Shown: positions 45,680-54,837 of the stretch, one piece after another | Numbering within the stretch: position 1 is the stretch's first letter | Layout of the letters: every line of letters starts with the position of its first letter | The notes under the pieces: model-generated | The model's input: the letters and a program-made list of their open reading frames with translations, nothing else | Told to the model about the DNA's origin: nothing | Databases searched by the model: none | Made by a program: the position numbers and the translations under genes | From: Streptomyces sp. NBC_01255 | Lineage (GTDB): Bacteria; Actinomycetota; Actinomycetes; Streptomycetales; Streptomycetaceae | Assembly: GCF_036226445.1 (NCBI RefSeq) | Contig: NZ_CP108474.1 | Coordinates: 6,448,001-6,512,000 of the forward strand | Direction: 5' to 3' | DNA: 64,000 bases

Positions 45680-48600
45680 GTGACCAAGCCGCCCTTCACG
45701 CACCTCCACGTCCACACCCAGTACTCGCTGCTGGACGGTGCCGCGCGGCTCAAGGACATGTTCAACGCGTGCAACGAGATGGGCATGACCCATATCGCGA
45801 TGTCCGACCACGGCAACCTGCACGGGGCGTACGACTTCTTCCACACGGCCAAGAAGGCCGGGGTGACGCCGATCATCGGCATCGAGGCGTACGTCGCCCC
45901 CGAGTCCCGGCGCAACAAGCGCAAGATCCAGTGGGGCCAGCCGCACCAGAAGCGGGACGACGTCTCCGGCTCCGGCGGTTACACCCACAAGACGATCTGG
46001 GCGGCCAACGCCACCGGACTGCACAACCTCTTCAAGCTCTCCTCCGACGCGTACGCGGAGGGCTGGCTGCAGAAGTGGCCCCGGATGGACAAGGAGACCA
46101 TCTCCAAGTGGTCGGAGGGGCTCATCGCCTCCACCGGCTGCCCCTCCGGCGAGCTGCAGACCCGGCTCCGCCTCGGCCAGTTCGACGAGGCCCTGAAGGC
46201 CGCCTCCGAGTACCAGGACATCTTCGGCAAGGAGCGGTACTTCCTGGAGCTGATGGACCACGGCATCGAGATCGAGCGCCGGGTCCGCGACGGACTCCTG
46301 GAGATCGGCAAGAAGCTCGGCATCCCGCCGCTCGTCACCAACGACTCGCACTACACCTACGCGCACGAGTCGACCGCGCACGACGCCCTGCTGTGCATCC
46401 AGACCGGCAAGAACCTCTCCGACCCGGACCGCTTCCGCTTCGACGGCACCGGCTACTACCTCAAGTCCACGGACGAGATGTACGCCATCGACTCGTCGGA
46501 CGCCTGGCAGGAGGGCTGCCGCAACACCCTCCTGGTCGCCGAGCAGATCAGCACCGACGGCATGTTCGTCGAGAAGAACCTCATGCCGAAGTTCGACATC
46601 CCGGAGGGGTACACCGACACGACCTGGTTCCGCGAGGAGACCATGCGGGGCATGCACCGCCGCTTCCCCGGGGGCATCCCCGAGGACCGCATGAAGCAGG
46701 TCGAGTACGAGATGGACACGATCATCTCGATGGGCTTCCCCGGCTACTTCCTCGTCGTCGCCGACTTCATCATGTGGGCGAAGAAGCAGGGCATCGCCGT
46801 GGGCCCCGGCCGAGGCTCCGCGGCCGGGTCGATCGTCGCGTACGCCATGGGCATCACCGACCTCGACCCGATCCCGCACGGACTGATCTTCGAGCGCTTC
46901 CTCAACCCCGAGCGCATCTCGATGCCCGATGTCGACATCGACTTCGACGAGCGTCGGCGCGTCGAGGTGATCCGGTACGTGACGGAGAAGTACGGCTCCG
47001 ACAAGGTCGCCATGATCGGCACGTACGGCAAGATCAAGGCGAAGAACGCCATCAAGGACTCCGCGCGCGTCCTCGGCTACCCCTACGCCATGGGCGACCG
47101 GCTCACCAAGGCCATGCCCGCCGACGTCCTCGGCAAGGGCATCGACCTCAACGGCATCACCGACCCCTCGCACCCGCGGTACGGCGAGGCCGGCGAGATC
47201 CGCGCGATGTACGAGAACGAGCCGGACGTCAAGAAGGTCATCGACACCGCCCGGGGCGTCGAGGGCCTGGTCCGGCAGATGGGTGTGCACGCGGCCGGCG
47301 TGATCATGTCCAGCGAGCCGATCGTCGACCACGCCCCGATCTGGGTGCGGCACACGGACGGCGTGACCATCACGCAGTGGGACTACCCCCAGTGCGAGTC
47401 GCTCGGCCTGATCAAGATGGACTTCCTGGGCCTCAGGAACCTCACGATCATGGACGACGCCGTCAAGATGGTGAAGGCGAACAAGGGCATCGAGCTCGAC
47501 CTGCTCGCCCTGCCGCTGGACGACCCCAAGACGTACGAACTGCTCTGCCGTGGTGACACGCTCGGCGTCTTCCAGTTCGACGGCGGCCCCATGCGCTCGC
47601 TGCTGCGGCTGATGAAGCCCGACAACTTCGAGGACATCTCCGCCGTCTCGGCCCTGTACCGGCCGGGCCCGATGGGCATGAACTCGCACACGAACTACGC
47701 CCTGCGCAAGAACAAGCAGCAGGAGATCACCCCGATCCACCCCGAGCTGGAGAAGCCGCTCGAAGAGGTGCTCGCGGTCACCTACGGCCTGATCGTGTAC
47801 CAGGAGCAGGTGCAGAAGGCCGCCCAGATCATCGCCGGGTACTCGCTCGGCGAGGCCGACATCCTGCGCCGCGTGATGGGCAAGAAGAAGCCCGAGGAGC
47901 TGGCGAAGAACTTCGTCATCTTCCAGGAGGGCGCGAAGAAGAACGGCTTCAGCGACGAGGCCATCCAGGCCCTCTGGGACGTCCTGGTCCCCTTCGCCGG
48001 CTACGCCTTCAACAAGGCGCACTCCGCCGCGTACGGACTGGTCTCCTACTGGACCGCCTACCTCAAGGCGAACTACCCCGCCGAGTACATGGCCGGTCTG
48101 CTCACCTCGGTCAAGGACGACAAGGACAAGTCCGCCGTCTACCTCAACGAGTGCCGCCGCATGGGCATCAAGGTGCTCCCGCCGAACGTGAACGAGTCCG
48201 AGTCGAACTTCGCCGCCCAGGGCGACGACGTGATCCTCTTCGGCCTCTCCGCCGTGCGGAACGTCGGCACCAACGTCGTCGAGTCGATCATCAAGTCGCG
48301 CAAGGCGAAGGGGAAGTACAGCACCTTCCCCGACTTCCTCGACAAGGTCGAGGCCGTCGTCTGCAACAAGCGGACCATCGAATCGCTGATCAAGGCCGGC
48401 GCCTTCGACGAGATGGGCCACACCCGCAAGGGCATGGTCGCCCACCACGAACCGATGATCGACAACGTGGTGGCGGTCAAGCGCAAGGAGGCCGAGGGAC
48501 AGTTCGACCTCTTCGGCGGCATGGGCGAGGAGACGAACGACGAGCCCGGCTTCGGCCTGGACGTCGAGTTCTCCGACGTCGAGTGGGAGAAGTCGTACCT

Positions 48601-49219
48601 GCTCGCCCAGGAGCGCGAGATGCTCGGCCTCTACGTCTCCGACCACCCGCTCTTCGGTATCGAGCACGTCCTGTCCGACAAGACCGACGCGGCGATCTCG
48701 CAGCTCACCGGCGGCGAGCACAGCGACGGCGCGGTCGTCACCATCGGCGGCATCATCTCGGGCCTCCAGCGCAAGATGACCAAGCAGGGCAACGCCTGGG
48801 CGATCGCCACCGTCGAGGACCTGGCCGGCTCCATCGAGTGCATGTTCTTCCCGGCCACGTACCAGCTGGTCTCCACCCAGCTCGTCGAGGACACGGTCGT
48901 CTTCGTCAAGGGACGGCTCGACAAGCGCGAGGACATCCCCCGGCTCGTCGCCATGGAACTGATGGTCCCCGACCTGTCGAACGCCGGGACCAACGCGCCG
49001 GTGATCCTCACCATCCCGACGGTGAAGGTGACCCCGCCGATGGTCAGCAGGCTCGGCGAGATCCTCAAGCACCACAAGGGCAACACCGAGGTGCGGATCA
49101 AGCTCCAGGGCCCCCGGACCACGACCGTGCTCCGTCTCGACCGGCACCGGGTGACGGCCGACCCGGCCCTCTTCGGGGACCTGAAGGTGCTGCTCGGCCC
49201 GTCCTGCCTGGCCGGCTAG
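45680..49219 (+). CDS. dnaE: DNA polymerase III alpha subunit DnaE1
   Basis: A 1179-aa replicative polymerase. N-terminal PHP domain (FTHLHVHTQYSLLDGAARL, MSDHGNLHGAY), palm with catalytic aspartates in MPDVDIDFDERRRVEVIRY, then GPGRGSAAGSIVAYAMG, finger motifs, helix-hairpin-helix region and C-terminal OB domain (VVTIGGIISGLQRKMTKQGN). The PHP metal residues are largely kept, so proofreading in cis, as in mycobacterial DnaE1, is plausible. Start is GTG with CCGGAGG upstream. Monocistronic, followed by a 21-bp terminator. Confidence 0.97.
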   Translation: MTKPPFTHLHVHTQYSLLDGAARLKDMFNACNEMGMTHIAMSDHGNLHGAYDFFHTAKKAGVTPIIGIEAYVAPESRRNKRKIQWGQPHQKRDDVSGSGGYTHKTIWAANATGLHNLFKLSSDAYAEGWLQKWPRMDKETISKWSEGLIASTGCPSGELQTRLRLGQFDEALKAASEYQDIFGKERYFLELMDHGIEIERRVRDGLLEIGKKLGIPPLVTNDSHYTYAHESTAHDALLCIQTGKNLSDPDRFRFDGTGYYLKSTDEMYAIDSSDAWQEGCRNTLLVAEQISTDGMFVEKNLMPKFDIPEGYTDTTWFREETMRGMHRRFPGGIPEDRMKQVEYEMDTIISMGFPGYFLVVADFIMWAKKQGIAVGPGRGSAAGSIVAYAMGITDLDPIPHGLIFERFLNPERISMPDVDIDFDERRRVEVIRYVTEKYGSDKVAMIGTYGKIKAKNAIKDSARVLGYPYAMGDRLTKAMPADVLGKGIDLNGITDPSHPRYGEAGEIRAMYENEPDVKKVIDTARGVEGLVRQMGVHAAGVIMSSEPIVDHAPIWVRHTDGVTITQWDYPQCESLGLIKMDFLGLRNLTIMDDAVKMVKANKGIELDLLALPLDDPKTYELLCRGDTLGVFQFDGGPMRSLLRLMKPDNFEDISAVSALYRPGPMGMNSHTNYALRKNKQQEITPIHPELEKPLEEVLAVTYGLIVYQEQVQKAAQIIAGYSLGEADILRRVMGKKKPEELAKNFVIFQEGAKKNGFSDEAIQALWDVLVPFAGYAFNKAHSAAYGLVSYWTAYLKANYPAEYMAGLLTSVKDDKDKSAVYLNECRRMGIKVLPPNVNESESNFAAQGDDVILFGLSAVRNVGTNVVESIIKSRKAKGKYSTFPDFLDKVEAVVCNKRTIESLIKAGAFDEMGHTRKGMVAHHEPMIDNVVAVKRKEAEGQFDLFGGMGEETNDEPGFGLDVEFSDVEWEKSYLLAQEREMLGLYVSDHPLFGIEHVLSDKTDAAISQLTGGEHSDGAVVTIGGIISGLQRKMTKQGNAWAIATVEDLAGSIECMFFPATYQLVSTQLVEDTVVFVKGRLDKREDIPRLVAMELMVPDLSNAGTNAPVILTIPTVKVTPPMVSRLGEILKHHKGNTEVRIKLQGPRTTTVLRLDRHRVTADPALFGDLKVLLGPSCLAG

Positions 49220-49240
49220 CGGCCTCCGTACGGCCCATCA

Positions 49241-49286
49241 CACCGGAAGGGGCGCGCCCGTCGTCACGGGCGCGCCCCTTCCGGTG
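49241..49286. terminator. Perfect long terminator between dnaE and the 57-aa gene
   Basis: Perfect 21-bp inverted repeat, arms 49241-49261 and 49266-49286, with a CGTC loop. It serves dnaE (+) and the small convergent gene (-). Confidence 0.92.
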
Positions 49287-49294
49287 CATACGTG

Positions 49295-49468
49295 TCAGTT
49301 GTGACCGAAGCGCTTCTGGCGGCCCTTGCGGGCCATGTCGCCCGGGGTCACCTGGGTGGCGCGCTGCTCGGCCTGCGACTCCATCGCGGACTGCTGCGCC
49401 TGCTGCGTGCCGCGTTCTGCTGCCGACGACTTCTGCTGCATACGGTCCTGCTTGCGGTTCTTGGCCAT
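49295..49468 (-). CDS. Small basic, Gln-rich conserved protein (57 aa)
   Basis: Reading leftward from the ATG at 49468 to TGA at 49295: 57 residues starting MAKNRKQDRMQQKSSAAER and ending RKGRQKRFGHN. GAGGAGG lies about 10 nt before the ATG. The composition (Lys, Arg, Gln, Glu; no Cys) suggests a soluble, mostly disordered or helical protein, perhaps nucleic-acid binding. I recognise this type as a small actinobacterial hypothetical protein but know no function. Rightward open frames over this stretch are its shadows. Confidence 0.75.
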   Translation of the reverse strand: MAKNRKQDRMQQKSSAAERGTQQAQQSAMESQAEQRATQVTPGDMARKGRQKRFGHN

Positions 49469-49545
49469 GGGGATGATGCCTCCTCAAAGGGATCTAGGGG
49501 CCAGGGCCGCTGTCAGATTCACACACGGGCGAATCGGCCGCATTT

Positions 49546-49604
49546 TGGATCATTACGGAACGTAACGGCCGGGTGAACGTGATATCCGCCACGCCGATGA
49601 TCCA
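49546..49604. promoter_or_regulatory. Palindromic elements in the gap between the 57-aa gene and the NYN gene
   Basis: The 250-bp divergent gap holds TTACG-GAA-CGTAA (49553-49565) and an 8-bp inverted pair TGGATCAT (49546-49553) / ATGATCCA (49597-49604). They may be regulator sites for either gene; no regulator is identified. Confidence 0.3.
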
Positions 49605-49718
49605 GTTCCGACCGTCAAGCTCCCGGCCGTCGGGCAGACTCGATGAGAACGAACGAGAACGAAGAGGTACCTAGCACCTTCCGACCCCCGAGTCCGACCC
49701 CGAGGTTCCCGAAAGAGG

Positions 49719-51020
49719 GTGGAACACGTGGACCGCTGCGTCGTCCTGGTGGACGCCGGCTACCTGCTGGGCGCCGCCGCCAGTCTCCTCGCCGGGGAAC
49801 CGGCCCGCTCCAGGATCGCCGTCGACCACGCCGCGCTCATCCAGCAGCTGCGTGAACGCGCCGAGGCCGAGACGGCGCTGCCGCTCCTGCGGATCTACTG
49901 GTTCGACGGCGCACCCGACCGGGTGCCCCAGCCCGAGCACCGCAGACTGCGCGTGATGCCCCGGGTCACCGTCCGGCTAGGCGCCCTGACCAGGAGCGAC
50001 GGGCGCTGGGCGCAGAAGGGCGTCGACGCGGCCATGCACACCGAGCTGACCGAGCTGGCGCGCAACAGGGCCTGCTCCGACATCGTGCTCGTCACCGGCG
50101 ACGGCGACCTGCTGCCCGGCCTCATGTCCGCCAAGGAGCACGGCGTCGCCGTCCACCTGTGGGCCGTCCAGGCCGCCGACGGCGACTACAACCAGTCCGA
50201 GGACCTGGTGGCCGAGGCCGACGAGCGGCGCGTCCTCGACCGGACCTGGATCACCCGGGCCGTCCGCGCCCGGGACCTCACCGGCATCTGCGCGCCGCCG
50301 CCCGCCCCCCGCCCCGAGATCGCCGCCATCCTCTCGGCCCCGCTGCCCGAAGCCGCCCTCGCGGCCTCCGCCGAACGGGCCGCCGATGCCGCCGCGGCCG
50401 CGGCGCGGAACGGAGTCGGACCGGACTCCGCCGAAACGCCCGCCGCCTCCAACGGGCACGCCCACGGTGGCCCCGGCGCCGCCGCGGGCAAGGGCGTCCC
50501 CACGCCCAAGGACCTGGCGGGCCTGCGCGGCCCCAACGGCTCGGGCGCGTCGCTCGCCCCGGTGCCGCAGGGTGCGAGCGCGCTCCGCTGGTCCTCCGAC
50601 CGGGGCTGGATCGACCGCCCGGCCACCTCCTCCCTCGGCGAACCGGCGGAGACCGCGTCCCTGCCCACCCTCGCCCTGCTCACCAGCGCCGAGCAGCGCT
50701 GGGCGGACCGCGAGGAGGACATCACCACCGTCGGCGGCGACCCCTTCGAGGTCGGGCAGGTGTTCGCCCGCCGCTGGATGGAGCGGCTCCCCGAACAGAG
50801 CCACGTCCAGAAGCTCTCCACCCTCTACCCGCGCATCCCGCACCGCATCGACGGCGAACTCCTCCGCTACGCCGCACGGTTCGGTCTCCTCGCGCACAAG
50901 GACGACCAGATCGACGAGCACGACCGGTACGCCATCCGGGCCGGCTTCTGGCGCGAGATCGACGTCCGGGCCGCCGCCGAACACGCCCCCGCGCCCGGGG
51001 CCGGCCCGGCGACCCCGTAG
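49719..51020 (+). CDS. NYN domain-containing protein (predicted PIN-like ribonuclease)
   Basis: A 433-aa protein. The first 190 residues are an NYN/PIN-like nuclease domain with acidic positions kept: VLVDAGYLLGAA, QKGVDAAMHTELTELA and LVTGDGDLLPGLMSA. A Pro/Ala-rich linker follows, then a C-terminal domain (FARRWMERLPEQSHVQKLSTLYPRIPHRID GELLRYA, split here) of the LOTUS/OST-HTH-like type often joined to NYN domains. Probably acts on RNA; target unknown. Start GTG at 49719, or GTG at 49728 with a better GAGGG spacing. Followed 11 bp later by an ABC gene. Confidence 0.85.
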   Translation: MEHVDRCVVLVDAGYLLGAAASLLAGEPARSRIAVDHAALIQQLRERAEAETALPLLRIYWFDGAPDRVPQPEHRRLRVMPRVTVRLGALTRSDGRWAQKGVDAAMHTELTELARNRACSDIVLVTGDGDLLPGLMSAKEHGVAVHLWAVQAADGDYNQSEDLVAEADERRVLDRTWITRAVRARDLTGICAPPPAPRPEIAAILSAPLPEAALAASAERAADAAAAAARNGVGPDSAETPAASNGHAHGGPGAAAGKGVPTPKDLAGLRGPNGSGASLAPVPQGASALRWSSDRGWIDRPATSSLGEPAETASLPTLALLTSAEQRWADREEDITTVGGDPFEVGQVFARRWMERLPEQSHVQKLSTLYPRIPHRIDGELLRYAARFGLLAHKDDQIDEHDRYAIRAGFWREIDVRAAAEHAPAPGAGPATP

Positions 51021-51031
51021 GCTCTTCCCCC

Positions 51032-52012
51032 GTGAGTACGGTGTGCGTGGTGCGGGATCTGGTCAAGACGTACCCCGCCACGCGGGGCAGGCGCGGCGCG
51101 CCCGCGACACCCGAGGTGCGCGCCACCGACGGGATCAGCCTCGACGTGCGCGGCGGCGAGATCTTCGGGCTGCTCGGACCCAACGGAGCCGGCAAGTCCA
51201 CGCTGGTCCGCCAGCTCACCGGACTCATGCGCCCCGACTCCGGCTCCGTCGAGCTCCTCGGCCACGACCTCGTACGCCACCCCGAGCGGGCGGCCCGGCT
51301 CCTCGCCTACCTCGGCCAGGAGTCCACGGCCCTCGACGAGCTGACCGTCGCCCTCGCCGCCGAGACCACCGCACGTCTGCGCGGGCTCGGCGCCCACGAC
51401 GCGCGCGCCGAGCGCGACGCCGTCCTGGAGGAGCTCGGCCTCACCGCGCTCGCCGGCCGGCCCCTCAAGAAGCTCTCCGGCGGCCAGCGGCGGCTCGCCT
51501 GCCTCGCCACCGCGCTCGTCGGCCGCCGGTCCGTCCTCGTCCTCGACGAACCCACCACCGGCATGGACCCCGTCGCCCGCCGGGCCGTCTGGGCCGCCGT
51601 CGACCGGCGGCGCGCCGAGGACGGCACCACCGTGCTGCTCGTCACCCACAACGTCATCGAGGCCGAGACCGTCCTCGACCGCGTCGCCGTCCTCGACCGC
51701 GGCCGGGTCATCGCCTGCGACACCCCGGCCGGACTCAAGGAACGCGTCGCCGGGGAGGTCCGGGTGGAGCTGGTGTGGCGCGAGGCGCCGCCGCTCCAGC
51801 TGCCCGAGGTCGCCGCCCTGCGCGGACTCGCCCAGGAGACCGGACGGCGCTGGATCCTCCGGCTCGCCCCCGACGAGGCCCGCGCGGCCGTCGCCACCGT
51901 CACCGGCGGGGCCGCCTTCGCCGCGCTCGACGACTTCACGCTGGCCACGCCCAGCCTGGAGGACGTGTACCTGGCGCTGGGCGGCGCGACCGAGGGACTG
52001 GTGAAGGCGTGA
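51032..52012 (+). CDS. ABC transporter ATP-binding protein (drug-exporter type)
   Basis: A 326-aa ABC ATPase with complete motifs: Walker A GPNGAGKST (about 51-59), signature LSGGQRRLACLATAL, Walker B VLVLDEPTTGMDP and the H-loop VLLVTHNVIEAE. The C-terminal extension (to 326) is typical of the DrrA/NatA type serving ABC-2 permeases. GTG start 11 bp after the NYN gene. Works with the permease encoded 52 bp downstream; substrate unknown. Confidence 0.93.
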   Translation: MSTVCVVRDLVKTYPATRGRRGAPATPEVRATDGISLDVRGGEIFGLLGPNGAGKSTLVRQLTGLMRPDSGSVELLGHDLVRHPERAARLLAYLGQESTALDELTVALAAETTARLRGLGAHDARAERDAVLEELGLTALAGRPLKKLSGGQRRLACLATALVGRRSVLVLDEPTTGMDPVARRAVWAAVDRRRAEDGTTVLLVTHNVIEAETVLDRVAVLDRGRVIACDTPAGLKERVAGEVRVELVWREAPPLQLPEVAALRGLAQETGRRWILRLAPDEARAAVATVTGGAAFAALDDFTLATPSLEDVYLALGGATEGLVKA

Positions 52013-52064
52013 GCCGCGTTCCTCGTTTCCTCGTCCCGTACGTGACTGTCAGGAGCTGTACGCA

Positions 52065-52892
52065 GTGAGCACCGTGCCCGCCGAGGCCCTGCCGAACGGC
52101 GCGCTCCCCGTCCGCGCGCACGACGCCGAGGAGGGGGCGGCGCCCCTCGCCCCGCGCGCCCGGCTGCTGCCCGCGATGGCCGCCGTCTACCGCGCGCAGC
52201 TCTCGCGTGCCCGCGTGGCCCGCATCCCGCTGCTCTTCGTGGCCACCTTCCAGTCGATCGGGATCATGGTCCTGATGCGCGGGGTCGTCGACGGCGGCTC
52301 CGAGGCGCGGGCCGTCGTGGCCGGCTCCACCGTCCTCGTCGTCGCCTTCGTCGCGCTCAACCTGCTCGCCCAGTACTTCGGGCAGCTGCGGGCGAGCGGC
52401 GGCCTCGACCACTACGCCACCCTGCCCGTGCCGCCGGCGGCCGTCGTGCTCGGCGCGGCCGGCGCGTACGCCTCCTTCACCGTGCCCGGGACCGTCGTCA
52501 CCGCCGTCGCCGGGTCCGTGCTCTTCGGGCTGCCCCTCGGCCAGCTGTGGATCCTCGGCGCCGTCGTCCCGCTCGCCGGGGCGGCCCTCGCCGGACTCGG
52601 CGCCGCGCTCGGACTCCTCGCCCCCCGCCAGGAGCTGGCCACGCTCCTCGGCCAGCTCGGCATGTCGGCGGCGCTGCTCCTCGGCGTGCTCCCGGCCGAG
52701 CGGCTGCCGGAGCCGATCGGCTGGGCGCGGGACCTGCTGCCGTCGACGTACGGCGTGGAGGCCCTGGCCCGTACCTTCGACCCGCACCCGGACTGGCCGG
52801 CCGTCGGCCTCGACCTCGCCATCTGCGGGGCCGTCGGCGTGGTGTCCCTGGCGGTCGCCACCTGGGCCTACCGGCGGGCGGCCGTCCGCTGA
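52065..52892 (+). CDS. ABC-2 type transporter permease
   Basis: A 275-aa membrane protein with six helices after a 45-residue cytoplasmic head; ends in the usual ABC-2 pattern (LPSTYGVEALARTF, then a last helix and RRAAVR). It is the partner of the preceding ATPase, forming a DrrAB-like exporter of unknown substrate. Start GTG; a Gly/Ala/Leu-rich core without a recognised substrate motif. Confidence 0.9.
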   Translation: MSTVPAEALPNGALPVRAHDAEEGAAPLAPRARLLPAMAAVYRAQLSRARVARIPLLFVATFQSIGIMVLMRGVVDGGSEARAVVAGSTVLVVAFVALNLLAQYFGQLRASGGLDHYATLPVPPAAVVLGAAGAYASFTVPGTVVTAVAGSVLFGLPLGQLWILGAVVPLAGAALAGLGAALGLLAPRQELATLLGQLGMSAALLLGVLPAERLPEPIGWARDLLPSTYGVEALARTFDPHPDWPAVGLDLAICGAVGVVSLAVATWAYRRAAVR

Positions 52893-52926
52893 GGCGGGCC
52901 ACAGACACACCTGGCACGATGGCGGG

Positions 52927-53556
52927 GTGACCGCACCCCTGACTCCGCCTCACCAGCCTCCGCACGACCCCGACTGGCCCCCGCCGCCTCCGCCGCTCGG
53001 CCCCGCAGGGGACCCGATCACGGCGGCCGAGGTCCTGCGGGGTGTCGTCGTGACCGCCGTCTTGGCGGTCGCGGGTGCGGTGCTGGGAGTGCTGTGGCTG
53101 TGGCTGGCGCCGCGCGTCCTGCTGATCTCGGACGGCAAGGGGGTCTACCTCCGCGACTCCGAGGGCGAGTCCGCCATCGGCGCGGACGGGACGTTCGTGC
53201 TCCTCGCCCTGGCCTTCGGGGCGGTCGCCGCGCTCGTCGTCTTCCTGCTGCGCCGGGAGGGCGGGGTGCCGCTGGTGCTCGGCCTGGCGCTCGGCGGCGT
53301 CCTCGGATCGCTGCTCGCCTGGGGCGTGGGGACGTACTTCGGCCCGGCGCGGGACGTGGTCGCCCACGCGAAGGCGGTCGGCCCCAACGTCGTCTTCGAG
53401 GCACCCCTCGAACTCGACATGGCGGCCGCGGCGATGCTGGCCTGGCCGCTCGCCGCGATGATCGTCCACCTGGCGCTCACGGCCCTCTTCGGCCCCCGCG
53501 ACCCGGAACCGGAGTACTGGGGGCCGCACCCGCAGCCCGAGCAGAAGTCGCTCTGA
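52927..53556 (+). CDS. DUF2567-like membrane protein
   Basis: A 209-aa protein. A Pro-rich cytoplasmic head (about 30 residues) precedes four membrane helices (36-58, 85-105, 110-130, 165-188) with the loop LAPRVLLISDGKGVYLRDSE between the first two, which resembles the DUF2567 family of Actinobacteria. The role is unknown. It lies 34 bp after the permease, in the same direction, so it may be part of the exporter transcript. Converges with the YbaK gene. Confidence 0.72.
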   Translation: MTAPLTPPHQPPHDPDWPPPPPPLGPAGDPITAAEVLRGVVVTAVLAVAGAVLGVLWLWLAPRVLLISDGKGVYLRDSEGESAIGADGTFVLLALAFGAVAALVVFLLRREGGVPLVLGLALGGVLGSLLAWGVGTYFGPARDVVAHAKAVGPNVVFEAPLELDMAAAAMLAWPLAAMIVHLALTALFGPRDPEPEYWGPHPQPEQKSL

Positions 53557-53559
53557 GGG

Positions 53560-54057
53560 TCAGCCGCGGCCGATCGGGGCCACGACCGCCGAGGTGAGGG
53601 CGGCCAGGTCCGCGGGGGAAAGCTCGACCTCCAGGCCGCGGCGGCCCGCCGAGATGCAGATCGTCGCGTGGTCCGAGGCCGAGGCGTCGAGGACCGTACG
53701 CAGGCGCTTGCGCTGGCCCAGGGGCGAGATACCGCCCCGGACGTACCCCGTCGTGCGCTCCGCCGCCGCCGGGTCCGCCATCGCCGCGCGCTTCCCGCCG
53801 ACCGCCGAGGCCAGCGCCTTCAGGTCCAGCTGCCCCGCGACCGGGACCACCGCGACCGTCAGCTCGCCGTCGACGTCCGCCACCAGCGTCTTGAAGACCC
53901 GGTCGGGGGAGACGCCGAGTGCCTCCGCCGCCTCCTCGCCGTACGAGGCGGAGGCCGGGTCGTGCTCGTACGCGTGCAGGGTGAACGGGGTCCCGGCCGT
54001 GGTCAGCGCGACCGTCGCCGGGGTGCCCCCGCTGTTCTTCTTCTGCTTCTTCGCCAC
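53560..54057 (-). CDS. ybaK: Cys-tRNA(Pro)/Ala-tRNA deacylase, YbaK/EbsC family
   Basis: A 165-aa trans-editing enzyme that hydrolyses mischarged Cys-tRNA-Pro. Family marks: the catalytic Lys in DRVFKTLVADVDGEL, the loop VVPVAGQLDLKALA, and GGISPLGQRKRLRTVLD. ATG start; basic N-terminus MAKKQKKNSGG. Leftward, 3 bp from the convergent DUF2567-like gene, with 32 bp to the LON-domain gene upstream. Confidence 0.93.
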   Translation of the reverse strand: MAKKQKKNSGGTPATVALTTAGTPFTLHAYEHDPASASYGEEAAEALGVSPDRVFKTLVADVDGELTVAVVPVAGQLDLKALASAVGGKRAAMADPAAAERTTGYVRGGISPLGQRKRLRTVLDASASDHATICISAGRRGLEVELSPADLAALTSAVVAPIGRG

Positions 54058-54089
54058 GCGCTCTTCCTCGGATCGTGACCGGGTTCGGC

Positions 54090-54827
54090 TCAGTTCGGGT
54101 TCGTCGGACCCTGTGTCAGGTCGACCGCCGGCAGCGAGGGCAGATGCCGCAGCACCGCCGTCTCCGCGCGCAGCAGCGCCAGCTCCTCGCGCAGCCGCGT
54201 CGCCGTGTCCGGGGCCTGGAGCAGCCGCTGCTTCGACGGGGTGTCGAGCACCGCCGCCGCCGCGACCAGATACGACACCACCGACGGGTCGTCCGGCAGG
54301 TCGCTCGTCGTCAGCGACCGCTCCCGCGCCCCCGCAAGCCGCTTCTGGTAGTTCCGGAAGGCCCGCAGCACACCCTCGGAGAGGGTGCCCGCGTCCTCGC
54401 CCCGTTCCTCCGGGATCTCCTCGACCTCGGCGACCAGGAACGGCCCGCTCGCGTCGACCGAGAGGAGCTTCACCCGGGTCGTCCCGGTCGCCATCACCTC
54501 GAAGCTGCCGTTGGAGCGCTCGCGGATGCTCGCCGCGTCGGCGATGCAGCCGACCCGGTGGAAGGCCTGGACGGGGTCCGCGCCGAAGCCGGCCGCGGGG
54601 CCCTTCTCCGGCAGCGCCGTCGGGTCCGGCATTCCGGGAGCGGTCGGCGCGACCTCGCGCCCGTCACGGATGGCGACGACGGCGAAGCGGCGCGGCTCCG
54701 TGTCGTCGATCGTGAGCAACTCCCGCATCATGGCGCGATAACGCTCCTCGAAGACGTTCAGCGGCAGCACGAGGCCGGGGAACAGCACCGTGTTGAGCGG
54801 GAACAGAGGCAGGCGAGCGGTGGTCAC
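54090..54827 (-). CDS. LON peptidase substrate-binding domain protein
   Basis: A 245-aa protein consisting of the N-terminal LON domain only, without the AAA+ or protease parts. RLPLFPLNTVLFPGLVLPLNVFEERY (given in two parts: RLPLFPLNTVLFPG, LPLNVFEERY) is the family signature, followed by FAVVAIRDGREV and VGCIADAASIRE. The GTG at 54827 gives VTTARLPLFPLN; the frame open beyond has no family sequence. Such stand-alone proteins are thought to bind substrates; function unproven. Confidence 0.9.
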   Translation of the reverse strand: MTTARLPLFPLNTVLFPGLVLPLNVFEERYRAMMRELLTIDDTEPRRFAVVAIRDGREVAPTAPGMPDPTALPEKGPAAGFGADPVQAFHRVGCIADAASIRERSNGSFEVMATGTTRVKLLSVDASGPFLVAEVEEIPEERGEDAGTLSEGVLRAFRNYQKRLAGARERSLTTSDLPDDPSVVSYLVAAAAVLDTPSKQRLLQAPDTATRLREELALLRAETAVLRHLPSLPAVDLTQGPTNPN

Positions 54828-54837
54828 GGCGGCAAGC

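Noticed and set aside
45560..49147. 1195-codon open frame on the minus strand over dnaE
   Set aside because: Complementary shadow of dnaE caused by high GC; Asp/Val/Gly-rich translation without domains, whereas the plus-strand frame is a full DNA polymerase III alpha.
49292..49576. Two plus-strand frames of 79-94 codons
   Set aside because: They overlap the 57-aa minus-strand gene, which has a strong ribosome site and a protein-like composition.
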